Shown here one piece after another: positions 1 through 7,132 of a stretch of DNA of 64,000 nucleotides. The stretch lies in NCBI RefSeq assembly GCF_014196495.1, contig NZ_JACIDT010000013.1:48289-112288 (forward strand), in the 5' to 3' direction. A program made the translations under genes and the position numbers. Position 1 is the stretch's first letter; each line of letters begins with the position of its first letter. The stretch is from Sphingobium jiangsuense (lineage in GTDB: Bacteria; Pseudomonadota; Alphaproteobacteria; Sphingomonadales; Sphingomonadaceae). The notes beneath the pieces are model-generated. The model was given only the letters and a program-made list of their open reading frames with translations, was not told the DNA's origin and made no database searches.

Positions 1-506
1 AGGCGCTGCGCTTCGCGGTGGGCCAATGCTCGCTCGGCGCGATCCTTGTGGCGTCGAGCGGAAAGGGCGTGGCGGCGATCCTGCTGGGCGACGATCCCGA
101 TGAGCTGGTCCGCGAGTTGCAGGACCGCTTCCCCCGCGCCGCGCTGACCGGCGGCGATGCCGACTATGAGCGGCTGGTCGCGCAGGTGGTGGGGTTCGTC
201 GAGCAACCGGCGATCGGCCTCGACCTGCCGCTCGACGTGCGCGGCACCGCATTCCAGCAGCGCGTCTGGCAGGCGCTGAGGGAGATACCGGCGGGCCGGA
301 CCGCAAGCTATGCGGAGGTGGCAAAGCGCATCGGTGCGCCCGAAGCGGTGCGCGCCGTCGCCGGGGCCTGCGCGGCCAACCATATCGCGGTCGCCATCCC
401 CTGCCACCGCGTCGTGCGCACCGACGGGTCGCTGTCGGGCTATCGCTGGGGCGTGGAGCGCAAGCGCGAGTTGCTCGACCGGGAAAAAAGGGACGGCGGC
501 GCGTAG
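1..506 (+). CDS. ada: Ada-type methylated-DNA--cysteine methyltransferase, C-terminal part (5' truncated by window)
   Basis: Removes O6-alkylguanine (and, in full-length Ada, methylphosphotriesters) by irreversible transfer to cysteine. The frame is open to the left window edge, so the start lies outside; an internal GTG at 18 should not be taken as the start. What is visible is the whole AGT domain: an RNase H-like lead-in, then GTAFQQRVWQALR and the active-site PCHRVV, followed by GYRWG. The N-terminal lead-in FAVGQCSLGAILVA is typical of the Ada C-terminal half rather than of a stand-alone Ogt. That the missing part carries the metal-binding and AraC-type domains is inferred from this resemblance. 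Confidence 0.9.
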   Translation, partial: ALRFAVGQCSLGAILVASSGKGVAAILLGDDPDELVRELQDRFPRAALTGGDADYERLVAQVVGFVEQPAIGLDLPLDVRGTAFQQRVWQALREIPAGRTASYAEVAKRIGAPEAVRAVAGACAANHIAVAIPCHRVVRTDGSLSGYRWGVERKRELLDREKRDGGA

Positions 507-550
507 GAGACTGACCCAACGGCTGCTTTTCTCTTGGGGCGAGAAGAAAG

Positions 551-580
551 ACAGGGCTTCGACAAGCTCAGCCCGAACGG
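551..580. repeat. Half-copy of dispersed palindromic repeat (family A)
   Basis: The string GGCTTCGACAAGCTCAGCCC followed by GAACGG matches one arm of the paired arms at 38763-38863 and 51848-51937. Only one arm is seen here, in the gap between ada and the convergent membrane-protein gene. Such REP-like sequences are common between sphingomonad genes (recognition, not a search). Confidence 0.6.
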
Positions 581-599
581 TGGAGAATGTGTCTGGACC

Positions 600-1289
600 T
601 CAGGAATGAGAGGACGACGCCGGGCCCTCCTCAACCGAGCCGACGCCGAGGCCCACGCCCATCCCGACACCCATCGCGCCGCCCATTCCCATGCCGCCGC
701 CGCGTCCCGCCCCGTCCTTGCCGCGATTGTCCTTGTCCCGCGAGCCGGAACCGGACGGCCGCGCCGGCCCCTGCATCGGCACCTGAACATCCGCCGGTAT
801 CGGGTCGAGATCCAGCGCCTCGCGGATGAAGGCGCGCAGCGAGACGACCAGTTCATGCGTGTGCACCGGACGCCCGGCGACCAGCTCGCGCGCCGCATGC
901 TCGGCCAGCCGCACCTGCTCCTCGGTGCCGAGCAGGATGATGTCCGACAGCGCCGCCTCCACCGCATCGCGGATGCGGCGGGCGCGATCGGACCCCGTCG
1001 CGCCCTCGGCGGAGGCGTCCGGAGTCTCGGCGGGCGGCCCCTCCCGGCGCAATTGCCGCAAATGGGTGGGGTCCACGGTCAGCGTGCCGGTGAACGACCC
1101 GCCCAGCACCTTGTAGGCGGCGATCAGCGTGCGCAGCCGCTCGTTGATCTGGCGGTTCATCCTTTCCCGCCGTTGCTGGATGGTCACCATCATCAGCAGG
1201 CGGATGCCCATTCCGATCAGCGTGATCAGCGCCAGGCCGAGCAGCGTCGTCAGCAGGCTGTGCCAGGAGGTGAAATCGAGATTGCGCAT
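600..1289 (-). CDS. Membrane-anchored hypothetical protein with Gly/Met-rich tail
   Basis: A 229-residue protein that I do not recognise as a named family. Residues about 10-35 form one hydrophobic segment (LLTTLLGLALITLIGMGIRL) with a short N-terminal lead. A charged, probably helical cytoplasmic region of about 130 residues follows. The last 40 residues are low complexity (GGGMGMGG, then MGVGMGVG). Its ATG overlaps the stop of the CYTH-CHAD gene as ATGA, so translation is probably coupled and the two products may act together. Function unknown; the tail could be a disordered linker or interaction surface. Confidence 0.7.
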   Translation of the reverse strand: MRNLDFTSWHSLLTTLLGLALITLIGMGIRLLMMVTIQQRRERMNRQINERLRTLIAAYKVLGGSFTGTLTVDPTHLRQLRREGPPAETPDASAEGATGSDRARRIRDAVEAALSDIILLGTEEQVRLAEHAARELVAGRPVHTHELVVSLRAFIREALDLDPIPADVQVPMQGPARPSGSGSRDKDNRGKDGAGRGGGMGMGGAMGVGMGVGLGVGSVEEGPASSSHS

Positions 1290-2740
1290 CAGTCCCTATC
1301 CTGTCGCCAGAAACGCGCGGCGTCCGCGAATGCCGCATGCGCCCCGGCGGCCTTGTGCAGCAACTTCTCCTTGTCCCGCATCCGCGCGGGCAGAAGGGCT
1401 TCGGCCTGCCCCTCCAACCCCAGCTCCGCCAGCAGGCCGGGAAGGGTGGCCAGATCGTTGAGCGCGCCCAGATCGTCCTGCAACGCCGAGAGGGTCGAGA
1501 GGAAATGCTTCGCCCGCCGCTCTTCCTTCCCTTCATAGAGCCCGGCGAAGAATTCCGCCGCATAGCGCAGCTTCTTCGCGGATTTGCGGAGCCGGTGGCG
1601 GGCCTCGTCATCGATGTCGACGAGATGGCGCCCGCGCTTCTTCACCTTACGGCGCAGATCGTCGAGCAGCGCGACAGCGAAATCGCCGACGGGCAGCGCG
1701 CCCGCACCGCCTGCCAGTTCCGTCCCCCCGTCGCCTGACACCCATTCCACCAGATCCAGCGCCAGCATCCGCGCGCGCGGCGAATCGAGCGCGCGGCGCA
1801 CCTGTGCATAGGCATCGCGCCGATGGCGCAGCAGGGCCTGGGCAAGCTCTTCGTCGGCCAGCCGGTCGGCCAGCACGTCGATGTCCCGCGCGCGGCCAAG
1901 CTCGCCCGTCAGCCAGCGCAATTCCCCGGAAAAGCGCGCATAAGGCGCGTCCGCCATCGACGCCCGCAGCAACGACAGCGCCGAGCGCAACCGCCGCAGC
2001 GCGACCCGCGCCTGATGCAAGGCGTCGCGGTCGTCCCGCTCCAGGATCAGCATCTCGTTGAGGCGGAACTGGCGGATGCAGGCGAGGATGATCGCCCGGA
2101 ACGCCGCCGCCACCGTCATCGACGGCAGCACGGCGACCGCCTCCGCCCGCGCCGCCACCGGCAGCGGGCCGAGCAGCCGATAGCCCCGCTCCGACTTGCT
2201 CAGCAGGCCGAGGCGCACCGGCACGACCGCGCCGATTTTCCGCGCCAGATCGAACAGCGCCGCCCGCGCCCCGCCCTTCTGTTCCAGCTCCAGCTCGCAA
2301 TAGGGCGCCTGACGATCGCCCGCGACGACCATGCCCCGGTCGAGCACCGCCTCTATCGCCTCACCCTCGCCGGACAATATCGTCCGGTCGTTGCGCACCA
2401 CGAAAAGCGGCGCGATCGATCCGGCTGTGCCGCCCGGCAGGAGCGGCAAGACTGCCTCTTCGTCCAGCACCGGCATTTCGTCGGCGATATCCCGCTCCCA
2501 CTCCCCGCGCTCGAACAGGCCGATGCCGCCGCCCCCGGTCTTGACGGTCTGGACCAGCCGCGCGCCTTCCTTGCGGATGCGCAGCGACATGCCGGAGCGG
2601 CGCAGCGCCAGATCCGGCGTGTCGAAATAGGTGGCGTGCTGGCGAACGCGCCTCGGCTTGCCGTGGAACAGCCCGGCCGCCTCGATCCGGCGCGCGGCGT
2701 CCTCCGGCACTTCCAGCTTCAGTTCGATTTCCTGCCCCAT
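1289..2740 (-). CDS. CYTH and CHAD domain-containing protein
   Basis: A protein of about 483 residues. The N-terminal CYTH domain opens with the ExExK signature (EIELKLEV) and carries further paired acidic and basic residues expected of a triphosphate tunnel. The C-terminal CHAD domain is helical, with conserved histidines in LHQARVALRRLRSAL and with RHRLRKSAKKLRYAAEFF. CYTH proteins hydrolyse or bind triphosphates and CHAD domains bind polyphosphate granules (family knowledge). The start at 2740 is chosen because homology begins at MGQEIELK; an in-frame extension to 2830 is possible. It ends in an ATGA overlap with the membrane-protein gene. Confidence 0.88.
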   Translation of the reverse strand: MGQEIELKLEVPEDAARRIEAAGLFHGKPRRVRQHATYFDTPDLALRRSGMSLRIRKEGARLVQTVKTGGGGIGLFERGEWERDIADEMPVLDEEAVLPLLPGGTAGSIAPLFVVRNDRTILSGEGEAIEAVLDRGMVVAGDRQAPYCELELEQKGGARAALFDLARKIGAVVPVRLGLLSKSERGYRLLGPLPVAARAEAVAVLPSMTVAAAFRAIILACIRQFRLNEMLILERDDRDALHQARVALRRLRSALSLLRASMADAPYARFSGELRWLTGELGRARDIDVLADRLADEELAQALLRHRRDAYAQVRRALDSPRARMLALDLVEWVSGDGGTELAGGAGALPVGDFAVALLDDLRRKVKKRGRHLVDIDDEARHRLRKSAKKLRYAAEFFAGLYEGKEERRAKHFLSTLSALQDDLGALNDLATLPGLLAELGLEGQAEALLPARMRDKEKLLHKAAGAHAAFADAARFWRQDRD

Positions 2741-2830
2741 GCCACCCCGCATTGCGTCGGACAAAGCCGGCGCGCACCATATAATATAACCCCGCCCGCC
2801 GCCATATCGCCCCTGCCCGGCGGGCCGCAC

Positions 2831-2880
2831 CGGTTAAAATCCGTTAAATTCCGTTAAAAACGGCCGATTTCCGTTAGGAA
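2831..2880. promoter_or_regulatory. Five 10-bp-phased repeats with TTAA cores upstream of CHAP gene
   Basis: Successive decamers read CGGTTAAAAT, CCGTTAAATT, CCGTTAAAAA, CGGCCGATTT and CCGTTAGGAA. The GTTA core therefore recurs on one helix face in the divergent gap between the CYTH-CHAD gene and the CHAP gene. TTAA pairs 6 bp apart resemble CtrA sites (consensus TTAA-N7-TTAA), but the spacing is one short. A regulatory role is inference. Confidence 0.45.
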
Positions 2881-3006
2881 ATGGAGCAACCCGGCGCAGA
2901 TCGACGCAGCGACGAAACGGTTCGTCGCCCGGCGCTTTTCAGATCGCCGCCGCTCTGCCCTAAGGACGCCCACACAGTTCAAGCTGTTCTACCGAGGGTC
3001 GCACGA

Positions 3007-3507
3007 ATGAAGTCTGGTTTTCGCGCTTTGATCGCAACGGCAATGCTTGCGCTCGGCGCCCTGACCGCCTCCCCCACCATCGCGGGCGTCCTGTAATGCG
3101 CGCCCTTCGCGCGCCAGATTTCCGGCATCGAGCTTTACGGCAACGCCGGGACCTGGTGGTCGCAGGCGCAAGGCCGCTATGAGCGCGGCCACGAACCGCG
3201 CGTTGGCGCGGTGCTCGCCTTCTCCTCCAGCCGCTCCATGCCGGTCGGCCATGTCGCGATGGTCAGCAAGGTCGTCAGCGATCGCGAGGTGCTGCTGACC
3301 CATGCGAACTGGTCCTATCGCGGCGGCATCGAACGCAATGTGCGCGCGGTGGACGTGTCGCCGAACAACGACTGGACCGACGTGCGCGTCTGGTACGGCC
3401 CGATCGGCGATCTGGGCCAGCGGTCGAACGGTGCCTTCGGCTTCATCTACCCGGAAGAGGCCACGCCTGCCGCCAAGGCGCCGATCCGGATCGCCATGGC
3501 CAACTGA
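3007..3507 (+). pseudogene. CHAP-domain peptidoglycan amidase/peptidase interrupted by an in-frame TAA
   Basis: The frame from ATG 3007 encodes a signal peptide (MKSGFRALIATAMLALGALT), reaches GVL, then TAA at 3094-3096. It continues in the same frame as CAPFARQISGIELYG through GHVAMVSKVV and LTHANWSYRGG to 3507, about 166 codons in all. CHAP proteins normally carry Gln-Cys-(Val/Ala)-Pro at this point, with the Cys as nucleophile and the GHVA histidine as partner. One C-to-T change (CAA to TAA) would explain the break. No good start lies between the stop and the Cys, so an active enzyme is not expected unless the stop is read through or is a sequencing error. Confidence 0.75.
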
Positions 3508-3544
3508 TCCCGGCAGGGCGCGCCGGTCATTCGATCGGAATTCC

Positions 3545-4924
3545 CTACCCCTCGAAATGAATCGTCGCGATCAGGCCGCCGCCTTCCGCATTGGCGAGCC
3601 GCACCGATCCGTCGAAGGTCATCGCCAGCGTGCGCGCGATCGTCAGGCCGATACCGGTGCCCGACCGCCCGCCCGGCTGGCCCGCCGTGCCGCGCGTGAA
3701 CGGCTCGAACATCTCGTCCAGCTCCGCCTCGTCTATGCCCGGCCCATGGTCGCGGACCGATATCCACACATGGCCGTCCGTCCGGGTGCAGCGGATTTCC
3801 GCATCGCCGCCATATTTGACCGCATTGTCCACCAGATTGCCGATGCAGCGCGTCAACGCATTGGGCTTGCCCCGCACCATGCCGCCGCATTCGGACAGCA
3901 GGCGCACATCATGCCCCAACTCCACCGCATCCTCGACGATGCTGTGCAGCACCGAATCGATGTCGATCATCGCCCAGTCCTCCTGCGCCTCGGTCGAGCT
4001 GGCGAGGTCCAGCCCCTCGCGCACCAGCGTCTGCATTGCGCGATGGTCCTGCAACAGCTTGTCGCGCAGTTCCGGATTGTCCACCTGCTCCAGCCGCAGG
4101 CGCATGCGGGTGAGCGGGGTCTGGAGATCGTGGCTGATCGCCGCGAGCAGCTGCGTGCGCTCGCGGAAACCGGCGCGCACGCGGTTCTGCATCAGGTTGA
4201 AGGTGGAAAGGGCCGCGCGCACCTCGTCCGGCCCTTCCTCCGGCAGCGGCCGGGGGTCGAGCGAGAGGGAGAAGGCCTCCGCCGCCTTTTCCAGCCGCCG
4301 CAACGGCTTGGCGATTTCCCGCGCGACCAGCACGGAAAGCAGCGCGCTGACCAGCATGATGAGCAGCAGATCCACCGGGCGGAACGTGCTGTCCGCCGGC
4401 ATGGTGAGGCGCGGCAGGCCGAGGGCGATCGCCTGCCGCTTGCCCGCCGTGTCGGTGAAGCGCACGATCCAGCAATCGGGCAGCGGCGCATCGGCAAAGC
4501 CCGCCGCCGCCTGCCGGGGGTCGAGTTTCTTGTATCGGAAGCAAAACCCCGTAGGCACCTGCCCCGCCTCCGGGTGGGAGGCCGCGCCGAGATGCCTTTC
4601 AAGCTCCTTCGCCAGTCCAGGCTCCGGATCGCCGATGGCGATCCCGACCGGCGCGGCGGCGGCGCCGAGGATCAGGCGCTGTTCGAGCATCTGCGCGGTT
4701 TTCTCCGGCTCTCTGGCAAGGCGCCCGGCGACGTCCACCGCGCTCGCCACCACGCGTTCGTGGCGGATGCGGTGGAAATCGTTGCGCCGGGCCTGATTGG
4801 CGAAAAAGAGCGAGATGATGGAACTGGCCGCGATGCCCACCGCCAGCAGCACGAAGATGCGCCCCGCCATGGAACGGAAGAGGACCGACGGGCGCAGGCG
4901 TCTGTTCATCCTTCCCTCACTCAT
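3545..4924 (-). CDS. Sensor histidine kinase of an OmpR/EnvZ-type two-component system
   Basis: About 459 residues: a transmembrane helix at about 22-43, a periplasmic region of about 135 residues, a second helix at about 183-200 and a HAMP linker. The HisKA box is ISHDLQTPLTRMR (phospho-His near residue 264). The HATPase domain has its N box at NLVDNAVKYGG and glycine boxes DHGPGID and GTGIGLTIA. It should phosphorylate the response regulator whose gene it overlaps by 8 bp. The ATG at 4909 is an equally good start. The signal is unknown; the RND efflux operon on the other side of the regulator is the likely target. Confidence 0.9.
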   Translation of the reverse strand: MSEGRMNRRLRPSVLFRSMAGRIFVLLAVGIAASSIISLFFANQARRNDFHRIRHERVVASAVDVAGRLAREPEKTAQMLEQRLILGAAAAPVGIAIGDPEPGLAKELERHLGAASHPEAGQVPTGFCFRYKKLDPRQAAAGFADAPLPDCWIVRFTDTAGKRQAIALGLPRLTMPADSTFRPVDLLLIMLVSALLSVLVAREIAKPLRRLEKAAEAFSLSLDPRPLPEEGPDEVRAALSTFNLMQNRVRAGFRERTQLLAAISHDLQTPLTRMRLRLEQVDNPELRDKLLQDHRAMQTLVREGLDLASSTEAQEDWAMIDIDSVLHSIVEDAVELGHDVRLLSECGGMVRGKPNALTRCIGNLVDNAVKYGGDAEIRCTRTDGHVWISVRDHGPGIDEAELDEMFEPFTRGTAGQPGGRSGTGIGLTIARTLAMTFDGSVRLANAEGGGLIATIHFEG

Positions 4925-5675
4925 GGATCACCGGACAGGCCAGCACATAGCCTTCGCTGCGCACGGTCAGGATGAGATCCGCGCCGCCTTCAATCTGCCC
5001 CAGCTTCTGCCGCAAGCGGCTCACCTGAAGGTCGATCGACCGGTCATAGGCGACGGTCGCCTTGCGTTCGGGCAGCAGTTCCTCGCGCGAGAGCACGCGG
5101 TTGGGCTCTTCGATGAAGCGGCTCAGCAGCCGGAATTCGGCCGAGGACAGCATCACCAGCCCCTCGTCGGGCGCGATCAGGCGGCGCTGGAACAGGTCGA
5201 GCCGCCACGGCCCGAAGCGGACCAGCCGCCGCTGCACCTTCGCGGCCGCCGCATTGCCCTCCGTCCGGCGCAGCAGGTTGCGCACCCGCGCCATCAGCTC
5301 GCGCGGCTCGAACGGTTTGGTCAGATAATCGTCCGCGCCCAGCTCCAGTCCCAGCACGCGGTCGATCGCGGTGCCGCGCGCCGTTACCATGATGACCGGC
5401 GTCGCAATGTCGCGCGCGCGCAGCTCGCGGCACAGCGCCAGGCCGTCGCCGTCGGGAAGGTTGAGGTCCAGCACGATCAGGTCCACCGCCTCGGCCGCGC
5501 AGATGCGGCGCAGCCCGGCGATGTCGGGCGCGGCGAGCAGGCGATAATTGTCGCGCGCCAGCTGCTCGACGATGAGGTCGCGAATATCCTCGTCATCCTC
5601 GACGACCAGCACCGTCTTGCGGCCCGTCCGGTCGCCGCCGGTCATTCCGCCTTCTGTTACGCCACCCTCATTCAT
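4917..5675 (-). CDS. OmpR-family response regulator
   Basis: The receiver domain has the acidic pair in VVEDDEDIRDL, the phospho-acceptor Asp in LIVLDLNLPDGDG, and the switch Thr and Lys in MVTARG and YLTKPFEP. The C-terminal winged-helix DNA-binding domain ends with YDRSIDLQVSRLRQKLG and RSEGYVLACP. First gene of a two-gene operon with the kinase, divergent from the efflux operon across a 305-bp gap containing a 10-bp-phased repeat typical of OmpR-family operators. An internal ATG at 5645 could be the true start, because the first ten residues are low complexity. Confidence 0.92.
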   Translation of the reverse strand: MNEGGVTEGGMTGGDRTGRKTVLVVEDDEDIRDLIVEQLARDNYRLLAAPDIAGLRRICAAEAVDLIVLDLNLPDGDGLALCRELRARDIATPVIMVTARGTAIDRVLGLELGADDYLTKPFEPRELMARVRNLLRRTEGNAAAAKVQRRLVRFGPWRLDLFQRRLIAPDEGLVMLSSAEFRLLSRFIEEPNRVLSREELLPERKATVAYDRSIDLQVSRLRQKLGQIEGGADLILTVRSEGYVLACPVIHE

Positions 5676-5734
5676 CCTTCCTGATTAGCGCCCTCCCCCG
5701 CATAAGTCTGCCCCGCAAGAAGCAGGACATGCTT

Positions 5735-5754
5735 TGATACAAAATGATACGAAA
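5735..5754. promoter_or_regulatory. Tandem TGATAC repeat, candidate response-regulator operator
   Basis: TGATACAAAA followed by TGATACGAAA; on the other strand GTATC-N5-GTATC. Direct repeats with 10-bp spacing are the usual binding mode of OmpR/CpxR-type regulators. The site lies 60 bp from the regulator start and about 230 bp from the adaptor start. The rest of the 5676-5980 gap shows no gene. Confidence 0.4.
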
Positions 5755-5980
5755 TTCCGGCCGCCTTTCCCCTATGAACCGGGGCTGCGGGAACCGGCGC
5801 GGTTTCCTGCGGCGACCGGGCGGTCCTGCCCCAGGGCAAGGCCCCGCAACCATTTGTAACGAGGACGAGATGATCTGTGAAAGAGGCATGACGGCGCCTG
5901 CTTTCCTCCTGCGCTGCTTCGCGCCCCGTCCCGCGCGCCCGCCCCTTTCCCGCCTGCCCCGAAACCGGAAAAGACCTTTC

Positions 5981-7120
5981 ATGCCCATTCTCCCGCTGCC
6001 TTCCCGTTCCCTTTTCGGCCTCGCGATGCTCCTCTGCTCGCTGGGCCTCGCGGGATGCGGAGAGAAGGAAGCCCCGCAAAGGGGACCGGTCGAGGTCGGC
6101 GTGCTCACCCTCACCAGCGGCCCCGTCACCGTATCCACCGAATTGCCGGGCCGCACCGCCTCCACGATGATATCGGAGGTGCGCCCGCAGGTCGCCGGCA
6201 TCATCCAGAAGCGCCTGTTCGAGGAAGGATCCTACGTAAAGGCGGGCCAGCCGCTTTATCAGATCGACCCGTCGCTCTACCGGGCCTCCCACAATGAGGC
6301 CAACGCCGCGCTGTCGAGCGCGCAGGCGACGCTCGCCGCGGCGCAGGCCCGCGCCACGCGCTATCGCGCGCTCGCCGATGGCGATGCGGTGAGCCGGCAG
6401 GACAGGGACGACGTGCTCGCCGCCGCGCGGCAGGCGGAGGCCGCTGTCGCGCAGGCGCGCGCGCAGCTCGACACCGCGAGCATCAACCTGCGCTTCACCA
6501 AGGTCTATGCGCCGATCAGCGGACGCATAGGCCGCTCTCTGGTCACGCCCGGCGCGCTGGTGACGGCCAATCAGGCGACCGCGCTGGCGACGATCCAGCA
6601 GCTCGACCCGATCTATGTCGACATCACCCAGTCGAGCGCGAAGCTGCTGCAATTGCGCCGCGCGCTCGCGGCCGGGCAGGTGCTGCCCGCCAGCGCCACC
6701 ATCCGGCTGAAGCTGGACGACGGCACCGACTATCCGCAGAGCGGCACGATCGAATTCACCGAGCCGATCGTCGATCCCAACAGCGGCACGGTGACGCTGC
6801 GCGCCCGCTTCCCCAACCCGGACGGGCTGCTGATGCCCGGCATGTTCGTGCGCGTGGTGGCGCCGCAGTCGGTGGTGCCCAACGCGATCCTCGCCCCGCA
6901 ACGCGGCGTCAGCCGCGACGCGAAAGGCGCCGCCACGGTGCTGGTCGTGACGAAGGACAACAAGGTCGAGCGCCGCACCATCACCGTGGAAAACGCCATC
7001 GGCGACAAATGGCTGGTCACCGAGGGGCTGAAGACGGGCGAGCGCATCATCGTGGAGGGCATCAACAAGGTCTCGGTCGGCGATACGGTGAAGCCGGTGC
7101 CGGTCGGCGCGGACAAATAG
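5981..7120 (+). CDS. RND efflux periplasmic adaptor (membrane fusion) lipoprotein
   Basis: MexA/AcrA-type subunit of 379 residues bridging the inner-membrane pump and the outer membrane channel. The start at 5981 gives a lipoprotein signal (MPILPLPSRSLFGLAM...) with lipobox LAGC. Then come the barrel-sandwich half ISEVRPQVAGIIQKRLFEEG, a coiled-coil hairpin (about 100-170), the second lipoyl half YAPISGRIGRSLVTPGALV, the beta barrel and the membrane-proximal domain. The permease begins 12 bp downstream. A longer frame upstream lacks any signal peptide and was not used. Substrates cannot be read from sequence. Confidence 0.93.
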   Translation: MPILPLPSRSLFGLAMLLCSLGLAGCGEKEAPQRGPVEVGVLTLTSGPVTVSTELPGRTASTMISEVRPQVAGIIQKRLFEEGSYVKAGQPLYQIDPSLYRASHNEANAALSSAQATLAAAQARATRYRALADGDAVSRQDRDDVLAAARQAEAAVAQARAQLDTASINLRFTKVYAPISGRIGRSLVTPGALVTANQATALATIQQLDPIYVDITQSSAKLLQLRRALAAGQVLPASATIRLKLDDGTDYPQSGTIEFTEPIVDPNSGTVTLRARFPNPDGLLMPGMFVRVVAPQSVVPNAILAPQRGVSRDAKGAATVLVVTKDNKVERRTITVENAIGDKWLVTEGLKTGERIIVEGINKVSVGDTVKPVPVGADK

Positions 7121-7132
7121 GCCGGATCGACC

